Source of the DNA: Leptolyngbya sp. SIO4C1
Lineage (GTDB): Bacteria > Cyanobacteriota > Cyanobacteriia > Phormidesmidales > Phormidesmidaceae
NCBI GenBank assembly: GCA_010671975.1
Contig: JAAHIA010000021.1
Location: forward strand, 1-23,455
DNA length: 23,455 nt
Reading direction: 5' to 3'
A program made the translations under genes and the position numbers. The notes beneath the pieces are model-generated. The model did no database searches, had not been told where the DNA came from, and worked only from the letters and a program-made list of their open reading frames with translations. Of this stretch, positions 7,927 through 14,750 are shown piece after piece (positions within the stretch are counted from its first letter, which is position 1; each line of letters starts with the position of its first letter).

Positions 7927-7953
7927 TTTTTGAAGGGATATCTTGAGTATCGA
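7920..7953. promoter_or_regulatory. 8-base inverted repeat in the gdhA/glcF divergent region
   Basis: TCGATACT (7920-7927) and AGTATCGA (7946-7953) are exact reverse complements separated by 18 bases. The left arm overlaps the NtcA-type box. The repeat could be an operator for either divergent gene or a hairpin in the gdhA leader. Confidence 0.4.
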
Positions 7954-8085
7954 CCCACAAGTCTGGCGGCGTGGTTATTTTGCAAGAGAACTTTAGATTT
8001 CATTAATGTTATCTATCAATTTTCGCTGCGGCTTGGAGAAAAGCTGGCGCGGTAAGCTGGAAACAGCTCTCTACTGCGGCCCTAC

Positions 8086-9474
8086 ATGCAAACCTCAGAC
8101 AAACCGCTGAAGCTTAAAACCGATCTGGCCTCTAATCAGCCCTCTCAGCCGGCAGCCGATGCGATCGCGCCCGGCTTTGACAGCCAAGAGCCGCCCGAGC
8201 AAAGCCTGATTGACGCCTGCGTGCACTGCGGCTTTTGTCTGACTACCTGCCCGAGCTACCGGGTGATTGGCAAAGAAACCGACTCGCCTCGAGGCCGCAT
8301 CTATCTGATGGATGCGATTAATAAAGGGGAAGCGCCGCTGTCGCCCACCTCGGTCAGCCATTTTGACTCCTGCCTGGGCTGCCTGGCCTGCACCACCGCC
8401 TGCCCCTCCGGCGTGCGGTACGACCGGCTGATTGCCGAAGTGCGGCCTCAGATTCGCCGCAACCATGCGCGACCCTGGCCAGAGCGCGCCCTGCGCCAGC
8501 TGATTTTCTCGCTGTTTCCCTACCCCGATCGGATTCGGCTGCTGCTGACGCCGCTGGCGATCTATCAAAAATTAGGCATTTCTCAGCTGGTGGCCAAGAC
8601 CGGCCTCCTGCAGCGACTCTCGCCTAGCCTAGCGGCAATGGAAAGCCTGCTGCCGCCGGTGACGCCTCAGTGCTTTCAAGACAATCTGCCGGAGGTGGTG
8701 CCGGCTCAGGGCGAACGGCGCTACCGGGTGGGCATGATTTTGGGCTGCGTGCAGCGGGTATTTTTCTCAGGTGTGAATGAGGCCACGGCGCGGGTGCTGG
8801 CGGCCAACGGCTGCGAGGTGGTGATTCCTAAGTCGCAGGGTTGCTGCTCGGCGCTGCCGGCCCATCAGGGTGAAGCGGCGCAGGCTGAGGCGCTGGCCCG
8901 ACAGATGATCGACAGCTTTGAGGGGACCGGCGTTGACTATGTGATCATCAACGCGGCGGGCTGCGGCCACACGCTGAAGGAATACGGTCATATTCTGCAG
9001 CACGATCCGGAGTACCGAGCGCGGGCGATTGAGTTTAGCGATCGCGTTCGCGACGTGCAAGAGTTTTTAGCTGAGGTGGGCCTGACGGCCAAGCTGCAGC
9101 CGCTGTGCGCCGCGCCGCTGGCGGTGGTCTATCAAGACGCCTGCCACCTGCTGCACGGTCAGAAGATTAGCGCCCCGCCGCGCGCGCTGCTCAGGCAGAT
9201 TCCCGGCGCAACGCTGCGCGAACCGATGGATGCGGCCCTCTGCTGCGGCAGCGCCGGCGTCTACAACATGCTACAGCCGCAGGTGGCGCACGAGCTGGGT
9301 CAGATGAAAGCCACAAACCTGCGCCGCACCGGTGCCGATCTGATTGCTTCGTCTAATCCAGGCTGCTCGCTGCAGATTTTGAATCACCTGAAGCTGCAGG
9401 GCGTTGAGCTACCGCTGTATCACCCAATTCAGCTGCTGGATCGCGCTATTCGGGGTGAAAAGCTTAAAATGTAA
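8086..9474 (+). CDS. glcF: Glycolate-oxidase-type iron-sulfur subunit (GlcF, CCG-domain protein)
   Basis: This 462-residue protein resembles GlcF, the electron-transfer subunit of glycolate dehydrogenase, which feeds electrons from photorespiratory glycolate (with a GlcD flavoprotein) into the quinone pool. Two 4Fe-4S motifs are visible: C45, C48, C51, C55 (CVHCGFCLTTCP) and C96, C99, C102, C106 (CLGCLACTTACP). Two cysteine-rich CCG-type modules follow, seen in LGCVQR...GCCSALPAHQGE and DACHLLHGQ...CCGSAGVYN. The first 40 residues are a low-complexity extension. The ATG at 8086 is the first in frame; no strong ribosome-binding site is seen. No glcD or glcE is in the window, so the subunit partner must be encoded elsewhere. 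Lactate-utilisation (LutA/LldE-like) proteins share the fold, but the double ferredoxin motif favours GlcF. Confidence 0.88.
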   Translation: MQTSDKPLKLKTDLASNQPSQPAADAIAPGFDSQEPPEQSLIDACVHCGFCLTTCPSYRVIGKETDSPRGRIYLMDAINKGEAPLSPTSVSHFDSCLGCLACTTACPSGVRYDRLIAEVRPQIRRNHARPWPERALRQLIFSLFPYPDRIRLLLTPLAIYQKLGISQLVAKTGLLQRLSPSLAAMESLLPPVTPQCFQDNLPEVVPAQGERRYRVGMILGCVQRVFFSGVNEATARVLAANGCEVVIPKSQGCCSALPAHQGEAAQAEALARQMIDSFEGTGVDYVIINAAGCGHTLKEYGHILQHDPEYRARAIEFSDRVRDVQEFLAEVGLTAKLQPLCAAPLAVVYQDACHLLHGQKISAPPRALLRQIPGATLREPMDAALCCGSAGVYNMLQPQVAHELGQMKATNLRRTGADLIASSNPGCSLQILNHLKLQGVELPLYHPIQLLDRAIRGEKLKM

Positions 9475-9497
9475 ATAAATGTATATTTGCGACTTTC

Positions 9498-9971
9498 ATG
9501 GCCCACTCCAGTACCGTGCCTGCCGCTAGCTCAGCGAAGCCGTCCAACTGGCAGATCAAGCTGCTCTACGATGGCGAATGTCCGCTCTGCCTGCGCGAAG
9601 TAAATTTTCTACAGAAGCGCGATGCCGGTCGCGGTCTGGTCAAATTTGTTGACATTGCTGCGGATGACTATGCGCCGGATGACAACGGCGGCGTTGACTT
9701 TGAAACGGCGATGGGCCGCATTCATGCCGTCCTGTCTGATGGCAGCGTCATCCGCGACGTTGAAGTCTTTCGGCGGGTCTACCAGATCTTGGACATGGGC
9801 TGGATCTATGCGCCGACGCGCTGGCCAATTTTGGGGCCGCTGGTTGATAAGTTTTACGACATTTGGGCGGCCTGGCGGCTGAAGCTAACCGGGCGGCCTG
9901 ACCTGGCTACGATAATAGCGGAGCGTCAGGCCCGCAAGTCTGAGTGCGAAGCTGATCGCTGTCGCCTGTAG
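9498..9971 (+). CDS. DCC-family thiol-disulfide oxidoreductase (DUF393)
   Basis: The 157-residue product contains the DCC family signature LLYDGECPLCLREVNFL at about residues 22-38, with a CPLC pair at C28 and C31. It continues with the expected AV-type strand (VKFVDIAADDY), an AMGRIHAVLSDG segment and VFRRVYQILDMGWIYAPTRWP, then ends at a basic C terminus. The family is predicted to act as soluble thioredoxin-like thiol-disulfide exchangers; substrates are unknown. The first 18 residues are Ser/Ala-rich and may be a disordered tail. The gene starts 23 bases after glcF and probably shares its transcript, though a specific link to glycolate metabolism is only inferred. Confidence 0.9.
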   Translation: MAHSSTVPAASSAKPSNWQIKLLYDGECPLCLREVNFLQKRDAGRGLVKFVDIAADDYAPDDNGGVDFETAMGRIHAVLSDGSVIRDVEVFRRVYQILDMGWIYAPTRWPILGPLVDKFYDIWAAWRLKLTGRPDLATIIAERQARKSECEADRCRL

Positions 9972-10009
9972 CGAGCTACGATCAAGGTAATGAGTTGAGA
10001 GGTATTGCT

Positions 10010-10264
10010 ATGCGTAATACCGTGCATAGTCCGCTTTGGCTCACCTATCGCGACGCTAAGTTTGAGCCCAAGCTGCTAGGCTTCGATGCGCTTGAAGAGA
10101 CGGATCTATCGCCTATCTACGTGGGTCTCAAATGCCCATTTTGCCAAAGAGGCGTCTATCGCACCTATGATGGCGTTGGCTATGTCACCTGCGATAAGCA
10201 CGAGGTGAAGCAGCGGCTGGCTAAAAGCGTCAGTTTAGAGACCAATCAGCGAAGCGACGATTAA
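10010..10264 (+). CDS. Small zinc-ribbon-like protein, 84 residues
   Basis: The ATG at 10010 is preferred over a TTG at 9995 because GAGAGG at 9997-10002 lies seven bases before it, a good ribosome-binding site. The protein contains CPFC (C42, C45) and CDKH (C61, H64), a spacing that fits a single zinc ribbon. The rest is charged and soluble. It follows the DCC protein by 38 bases on the same strand, so a three-gene unit glcF-DCC-ribbon is likely. I do not recognise a named family and assign no function. Confidence 0.72.
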   Translation: MRNTVHSPLWLTYRDAKFEPKLLGFDALEETDLSPIYVGLKCPFCQRGVYRTYDGVGYVTCDKHEVKQRLAKSVSLETNQRSDD

Positions 10265-10359
10265 GCTATATTGAGGCGACTGTAAAATCGGCCGTCCCAG
10301 TACCGACATCTTCCTGAAGACAGAATTTTGGGTTGATAGGTATGGATAGGGGCACTTTT

Positions 10360-10373
10360 GTATCTACTAATAC
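10360..10373. promoter_or_regulatory. NtcA-type box (GTA-N8-TAC) upstream of the betaine-binding protein gene
   Basis: GTATCTACTAATAC matches the NtcA consensus exactly and lies 99 bases before the proX-like ATG, in an AT-rich stretch. No clear TAN3T element is found 22 bases further on, so activation from this site is uncertain. Confidence 0.35.
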
Positions 10374-10472
10374 TTTTAGCCTTGTGTCTTTAGCTGCTTT
10401 AGGCATTGATCAAGGCTGGCATTGCAGCGCCGTTAGGCTCGCTGCTAGAGTAACCCCATATTAGTTTTCACC

Positions 10473-11477
10473 ATGCTGTTCAACCATAAACGTTTGTCTA
10501 TTGCTGCGGTAGGGTTACTGCTATTAGGCTTAGCAGGCTGTCGCACTCAAGGTCTCATGGCCGCCAAGAGAGATAGCACCGTCATTCGCTCTGCATACGG
10601 TACTTTAGAAGAACTGTTTCAGACCGAGATTGTCAACATCGGGCTAGAAGAACTGGGGTACCGGCCCATCTCTGGCTCAGAGCTAGAATACGATGTGATT
10701 CACAAAGCCATTGCTGAAGACTATCTTGACTACACAGCAGTGCATTGGAATCCGCTGCACAGCCAGTTCTATGAGAACAATGGGGGCAACCGTCGGCTAG
10801 AGCGCGTGGGGCCCCTGGTCGAGAATGCGCTGCAGGGCTATTTGATCGATCGCGAAACGGCTGAGCAATATGACATCACTAACCTAAATCAGCTTGCTAA
10901 CCCTGAGATTGCTCGCCTGTTTGACAATGATGGCGATGGCAGAGCCAATCTGATTGGCTGCCCGCCGGGCTGGGGCTGTCGCGATGTGATCGAATATCAC
11001 CTAGACACCTACGGGCTGAGAAAGACAGTTGAGCACGACGACGATAACTATTTTACGCAGATCGAAGCGGCCATTGCCCAGCAGGAACAGGGTCAGCCCA
11101 TTCTCTACTACACCTGGACGCCGCTGTGGGTCAGCGGCGTGCTGACGCCGAATGAGGCTGTGACCTGGCTTGAGGTACCCTACACGGCGCTGCCCGAGGG
11201 GCAAGATGGCAAGACTATCAGCGGGGGCAAAAATCTCGGCTTCTCGGTTAATCAGATTGAGATTTTGGCGAACGATGCCTTTTTGGAGGCTAATCCGGCT
11301 GCTAAAAGGTGGTTTGAGCTGGTTAAAATCCCGATTAAGGATATTAGCTTGCAAAATCAGCGCATGCACGATGGGGAAAATACGCCTCAAAACGTGCGTC
11401 GGCATGCTGAAAAATGGGTCAAAGACAATCGCGGTACCTTCGATAGCTGGCTAGCGGAGGCTAAAAAGGCGCAATAA
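10473..11477 (+). CDS. proX: Glycine betaine/proline ABC transporter substrate-binding lipoprotein (ProX-like)
   Basis: The 334-residue protein has a lipoprotein signal peptide: basic start (NHKRLS), hydrophobic core and lipobox LAGC with C23, so it should be anchored outside the cytoplasmic membrane. The mature part is an OpuAC/ProX-type binding fold, with AVHWNPLHS, IGCPPGWGCR (161-170), YYTWTPLWVSG and aromatic residues typical of a quaternary-ammonium cage. An odd insert, DNDGDG at residues 151-156, matches a calcium-binding DxDxDG loop. No ATPase (ProV) or permease (ProW) gene adjoins it, so it is an orphan binding protein here. A GTA-N8-TAC sequence lies upstream and a strong terminator downstream, so it is probably transcribed alone. 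Betaine specificity is inferred from family likeness. Confidence 0.87.
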   Translation: MLFNHKRLSIAAVGLLLLGLAGCRTQGLMAAKRDSTVIRSAYGTLEELFQTEIVNIGLEELGYRPISGSELEYDVIHKAIAEDYLDYTAVHWNPLHSQFYENNGGNRRLERVGPLVENALQGYLIDRETAEQYDITNLNQLANPEIARLFDNDGDGRANLIGCPPGWGCRDVIEYHLDTYGLRKTVEHDDDNYFTQIEAAIAQQEQGQPILYYTWTPLWVSGVLTPNEAVTWLEVPYTALPEGQDGKTISGGKNLGFSVNQIEILANDAFLEANPAAKRWFELVKIPIKDISLQNQRMHDGENTPQNVRRHAEKWVKDNRGTFDSWLAEAKKAQ

Positions 11478-11502
11478 GGAAAGCGTTGAGCGCTGGCAAG
11501 CG

Positions 11503-11538
11503 GACGCGGAGGCTTTGAATGGCATCTCCGCGTCTTTT
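11503..11538 (+). terminator. Intrinsic terminator of the proX-like gene
   Basis: GACGCGGAG (11503-11511) pairs perfectly with CTCCGCGTC (11526-11534), followed directly by TTTT. It lies 26 bases after the proX stop and before the convergent WD40 gene. Confidence 0.85.
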
Positions 11539-11578
11539 ATGCAGCTATGCAGTTATTGCGCAGCTATTGTCTGCCCAG

Positions 11579-12637
11579 CTATTGAACAGTACAGGGAGCC
11601 TCAGCGCTCGACAGGTCCCAGGTTCTAACGGAGCCGTCATAGCCGCCGCTGATCAGGGTTTGGTCGGTGGCATCAAAGGCAATGTCGTAGATAAAGCCGG
11701 AGTGACCTTTGAGCGTACAGAGCGGTCGATTTTGCTGCCAGTCCCAGGTTTTGATGGTTTCGTCGAAGCTGCCGCTGGCCAGCGTTTGACCGTCTGAGCT
11801 GAATGCGATCGCGCCAATAACAAAATTATGGCCTTTGAGGGCGCGCTTCAGCTTGCCGGTCTGCATATCCCACAGCCGCACGATGTTGTCGTAGCCGCCG
11901 GCGGCTACGGTCTGACCGTCTGGGCTGATGGCTATGCTGTTAATTCGCTCGCTGCTGCCGGTAAAGGTTTGCAGCGGTCTAGGCTGCTCAATATCCCAAA
12001 GATAGATGCCCCCAGACTGGTCAGCACTAATCAGCTGCTGGCGGCTATCGGGCAGAAAGGCAAGGCTGTTGATCTGCGGTCCCGAGGCCAGCAGTATGCT
12101 CTGTAGTTTTTTGGTAGCCACGTCCCAGAGCTTTAGGGTACCGTCGCTGCTGCCGCTGGCGATCAGCTGTCCGTCCGGGCTGATAGCCAAGCTCACGATG
12201 CGGCCAGAGCGACCAGCAATCGCTGCGTCTTCTTGACCGGTTTCTAAGTCCCAAAACGCGATTTCCCCATCACCGCTGCCGGTAATCACATAGCGGCTAT
12301 CCGGGCTAATGACGACGTCGTTAACGCGACCCGTGTGGTTAAAAGTGCGCTGCAGTTTGCCCTGTTCAAGATCCCAAATTTTAACGGTTTGATCGTAGCT
12401 GCCGCTGGCAGCCGTTGCTGTATCTGCGGTGATGGCAACGCTAAGCACGGTGGCTGAATGCTCCGTCAGCGCTTGCTGGGCTGAAAGCAGACTTCCATTG
12501 GGAGACTGAGCCGCATTTATTCGTGCTCGCTGCCCACCTTGAACGTACCACCAGAGAACGCTGAAAGCAGCACCAATCACGCCGAGCCCAACCAGCAAAG
12601 AAAGCACTGGAAACAGCTTTTCATTTCTTTGAACCAT
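11579..12637 (-). CDS. Membrane-anchored seven-bladed WD40-repeat protein
   Basis: The 352-residue product starts with a short basic stretch, a single membrane helix (about residues 9-31, FPVLSLLVGLGVIGAAFSVLWW) and a linker. Seven WD40 repeats follow, counted by their closing dipeptides: KIWD, AFWD, KLWD, YLWD, RLWD, KTWD and RTWD. Seven repeats make one complete beta-propeller, so the protein looks whole. Many repeats keep the internal pattern SPDGQ..ASGS.D. There is no enzymatic domain; propellers of this kind serve as protein-interaction platforms. The helix without a cleavage site suggests the propeller is tethered to a membrane, probably on its outer face. The partner is unknown. Confidence 0.92.
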   Translation of the reverse strand: MVQRNEKLFPVLSLLVGLGVIGAAFSVLWWYVQGGQRARINAAQSPNGSLLSAQQALTEHSATVLSVAITADTATAASGSYDQTVKIWDLEQGKLQRTFNHTGRVNDVVISPDSRYVITGSGDGEIAFWDLETGQEDAAIAGRSGRIVSLAISPDGQLIASGSSDGTLKLWDVATKKLQSILLASGPQINSLAFLPDSRQQLISADQSGGIYLWDIEQPRPLQTFTGSSERINSIAISPDGQTVAAGGYDNIVRLWDMQTGKLKRALKGHNFVIGAIAFSSDGQTLASGSFDETIKTWDWQQNRPLCTLKGHSGFIYDIAFDATDQTLISGGYDGSVRTWDLSSAEAPCTVQ

Positions 12638-12811
12638 GTTTCTAAACGCAAGTTGTGAAATCTAACTGAAATAACTTCCAATTTGGGAAGCTGCACCTGG
12701 CTCAACTATGAGACTAGCCTGGACACTTCTACGGTGCTCAAGCCGGGCTGTCAGGATTCACAACGGCAGCTGCGATCAGCCCAGCGATCGCAGCCGTATG
12801 GGCGTAGCGGG

Positions 12812-13342
12812 CTAGTGCTTTCCCCATGATACCCAGCGAGCGGAAACGCCGTTGCTGAGTGTGACCGTACAGGTCCGCAGCTGGCTCAAATTGGCTCCTT
12901 TGGCCTCTACGCCCTCTAGCGCTGACGGGTCGATGTGCGCACCGGTCAAATCGGCGTTACAGAAGTTAGCACCGCTGAGCTGCACGCCGGCCAAATTAGC
13001 GCCGCGTAAATCAGCCCCCTCAAAGTCAGCCGCGCGCAGATCGGCCTTAGTCAGATCGACGCCTACTAGGCTGGCCGCGCGCAGGTCGGTGCCAATCAGG
13101 TTGGTTTCAGAGAGGTTGGCGCCGCTCAGGTCGGTATCTCGCAGGTCAGCGTCGCTGAGATTGGCCTGGCTCAGGTTGGCCCGGCTCAGATCGGCGCTGC
13201 TCAAATTGGCGCTGCTGAGGTCGGCTCGGCTCAGATTGACCCCGCTCAGCGACGCAGATTCTAAATTGATTGAATGCAGCCGAATCTCTGAAAAGTCTCG
13301 ATAGCCTTGGTTGTACTCGTGAAGTAGCTGTTGAATATTCAT
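12812..13342 (-). CDS. Pentapeptide-repeat protein
   Basis: The protein has 176 residues. From about residue 25 to 140 it is built of A(D/N)LSx pentapeptides (ANLSS, ADLSR, ANLSQ, ANLSD, ADLRD), giving roughly 24 repeats and about six coils of a right-handed quadrilateral beta-helix. The N-terminal 20 residues (MNIQQLLHEYNQGYRDFSEI) form a short helix often found before such repeats in cyanobacteria. The C terminus (TCTVTLSNGVSARWVSW) is non-repetitive and may cap the helix. Pentapeptide proteins bind other macromolecules or mimic DNA; the target is unknown. The gene lies 174 bases upstream of the WD40 gene on the same strand. Confidence 0.93.
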   Translation of the reverse strand: MNIQQLLHEYNQGYRDFSEIRLHSINLESASLSGVNLSRADLSSANLSSADLSRANLSQANLSDADLRDTDLSGANLSETNLIGTDLRAASLVGVDLTKADLRAADFEGADLRGANLAGVQLSGANFCNADLTGAHIDPSALEGVEAKGANLSQLRTCTVTLSNGVSARWVSWGKH

Positions 13343-13672
13343 AGTGGTCTGGCCTTCTCGCTTGAGTGAACTAACAACGGCGACCTGTCGACCGCGTCGA
13401 CTGTGAAGGCAAAAGAAGCTAGACTTTGCGGTTGAATCAGATTCGCGACTGCAACGTAGACGACAAGATCGGATTAAAAGACACCTTTAATTGTCTCGTA
13501 ACTGGTCGCGATTCCGCTCATTTGGTAACAGAATGAAAATGTTACTGCGACGAAGAAATAATTCTTTAAGTCAGAGAGGCTTGGGCATTGGGCAAGTTTT
13601 CAGCAGCTTCGTCCCGCGAGCGTTGCTACAATCGATTATGTTGACGGGCAATGATCGTTAAGAGGCATATCC
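13343..13672. other. Divergent intergenic region with two inverted repeats
   Basis: No gene is seen in these 330 bases. ATTAAA (13473-13478) faces TTTAAT (13486-13491), and GTAACA (13525-13530) faces TGTTAC (13540-13545). A -10-like TACAAT at 13627-13632 and a ribosome-binding site AGAGG at 13661-13665 serve the plus-strand gene at 13673. No convincing -35 element is present 17 bases before the TACAAT. Confidence 0.5.
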
Positions 13673-14086
13673 ATGACAGAAGAGTTAGGCAAAGCAAAAG
13701 ACACGGCCATCACCCCCGTTAGCCACGAAACGCGCGCAATCATAGAGCGAGAAATGGCCGATGAACCCGATGAAATTAAGCAAAAGCTAGGCGAGCTGAT
13801 AGACGCCATCAAGCAGCGCACCTCGGCAGAAATGCAGGCAGCTGGAGATGTGACGCGCGAAAACTACGCCACTACAATGGCCCAGCTGCAGCAGCGGCTG
13901 AAGAAAACGGAGACTTTCTTTAAAGAGCAAGAACGCTCAATCGATCGCTCTGTCCAAGAAATGACGGACGAAGCGACCGATCGATGGGAAACCTTTGTGG
14001 ACGATCTGCAGCGCGTGGGAAATCGCCTAGACAATGCCGTGAACGCTGCTTGGAAGGCGCTGACCGAGCCTGACGAGTCTGCCTAG
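13673..14086 (+). CDS. Coiled-coil protein, 137 residues, function unknown
   Basis: The ATG at 13673 is supported by AGAGG seven bases upstream. The product is highly charged and almost wholly helical: residues 25-75 (ADEPDEIKQKLGELIDAIKQ) and 75-120 (AQLQQRLKKTETFFKEQERS) have heptad-like spacing. It has no cysteine, membrane segment or signal peptide. No enzymatic motif is visible, and I recognise it only as a type of small helical protein found in cyanobacteria. The gene is convergent with rpsU, 29 bases away. It stands alone on its strand, with its own promoter region. A structural or stress-related role would be a guess. Confidence 0.85.
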   Translation: MTEELGKAKDTAITPVSHETRAIIEREMADEPDEIKQKLGELIDAIKQRTSAEMQAAGDVTRENYATTMAQLQQRLKKTETFFKEQERSIDRSVQEMTDEATDRWETFVDDLQRVGNRLDNAVNAAWKALTEPDESA

Positions 14087-14115
14087 CGGCCCCTTAAACT
14101 CTAGCAGCGTAATCT

Positions 14116-14304
14116 CTAGTAGCGAGACCGACGCTTGCGCTGACGATGGCGAGCTAAGGTCTTGCGCTTGCGCTTCTCAATCGGTGTCTCAAAGTGGCGG
14201 TTTTTCTTTAGATCTGGAAAAATCCCGGCCTGAGAGACCTTACGCTTGAAGCGGCGGAGCGCTGATTCGATATTTTCGTCTTCACCCAGAATGATTTGGG
14301 CCAT
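14116..14304 (-). CDS. rpsU: Ribosomal protein bS21
   Basis: The 62-residue protein is a standard bS21 of the small ribosomal subunit, which helps select mRNA during initiation. It shows the family's N-terminal segment (GEDENIESALRRFKRKV) and the very basic C-terminal tail (KRKRKTLARHRQRKRRSRY). It lies 44 bases downstream of the RNA-recognition-motif gene on the same strand. This rbp-rpsU order is a known cyanobacterial pairing, reported as cold-responsive in Anabaena, so the two are likely one transcript. Confidence 0.97.
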   Translation of the reverse strand: MAQIILGEDENIESALRRFKRKVSQAGIFPDLKKNRHFETPIEKRKRKTLARHRQRKRRSRY

Positions 14305-14348
14305 TGAATTGCCTCTGAACTGAACGATGCGGAAATTGAACGGGATGC

Positions 14349-14594
14349 CTAGCGGCGCGGTCTAGCTTTGTTAACTTTTAGATCGCGTCCCATCCATTCT
14401 GCACCGTCGAGGGCTTCGATAGCAGCGACTTCTTCTGCGTCAGTAGACATTTCTACGAAGCCAAAACCCCGCATCCGTCCCGTCTCGCGATCGGTCGGAA
14501 GATGGACGTTCTTGACAGTACCGTACTCTGAAAAGACCTGAGATAGATCGTCTTTGGTAGCGTCGTAAGACAGATTACCAACGTAAATAGACAT
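14349..14594 (-). CDS. rbpA: RNA-binding protein with one RNA-recognition motif (Rbp family)
   Basis: The 81-residue protein is a single RRM. RNP2 is IYVGNL (residues 3-8) and RNP1 is RGFGFVEM (42-49), with the usual aromatic residues that stack on RNA. The C-terminal tail (KVNKARPRR) is short and basic, without the glycine-rich extension seen in some cyanobacterial Rbp proteins. Such proteins are often cold-induced or take part in mRNA localisation. Its start at 14594 has a GGAG 11 bases upstream on the minus strand. The long leader contains two strong inverted repeats that could mediate temperature or translational control. rpsU follows downstream. Confidence 0.94.
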   Translation of the reverse strand: MSIYVGNLSYDATKDDLSQVFSEYGTVKNVHLPTDRETGRMRGFGFVEMSTDAEEVAAIEALDGAEWMGRDLKVNKARPRR

Positions 14595-14633
14595 TCAGCT
14601 AACAGCTCCAAAATCAATCATTGAGCAAAGTGA

Positions 14634-14660
14634 GTTTAGATTCGGAGCAAACGTCTAAAC
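14634..14660 (-). promoter_or_regulatory. Inverted repeat in the rbp leader
   Basis: GTTTAGA (14634-14640) and TCTAAAC (14654-14660) are exact reverse complements around 13 bases. The repeat lies 40-66 bases upstream of the rbp ATG and could be an RNA hairpin or operator. Confidence 0.45.
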
Positions 14661-14699
14661 AACGAATTGAACTGCCGAAAATAATGCTTCGCGGTCTAG

Positions 14700-14718
14700 C
14701 TTAGCATAGTTTGCTAAG
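14700..14718 (-). promoter_or_regulatory. Inverted repeat between the epimerase gene and rbp
   Basis: CTTAGCA (14700-14706) and TGCTAAG (14712-14718) form a perfect 7-base stem with a 5-base loop. It lies 33 bases after the epimerase stop and about 105 bases before the rbp ATG. It could end the upstream transcript, although no T run follows, or act on the rbp promoter. Confidence 0.4.
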
Positions 14719-14750
14719 ACAGCGCTGCTGTGCGATCGCGCCCCAGTCGG

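Noticed and set aside
8095..8568. A 157-codon minus-strand ORF inside glcF
   Set aside because: It is antisense to the iron-sulfur cluster region of glcF and reads as low-complexity Arg/Gly/Ala-rich sequence without any family pattern.
12852..13304. A 150-codon plus-strand ORF opposite the pentapeptide protein
   Set aside because: It mirrors the repeat structure of the minus-strand gene; its Leu/Arg/Ser-rich translation is a by-product of the pentapeptide codons.
11579..13342. WD40 and pentapeptide genes as further parts of the caspase conflict system
   Set aside because: Such repeats do occur in conflict systems, but these genes are more than 5 kb away, on the other strand, and separated by housekeeping genes and a strong terminator.
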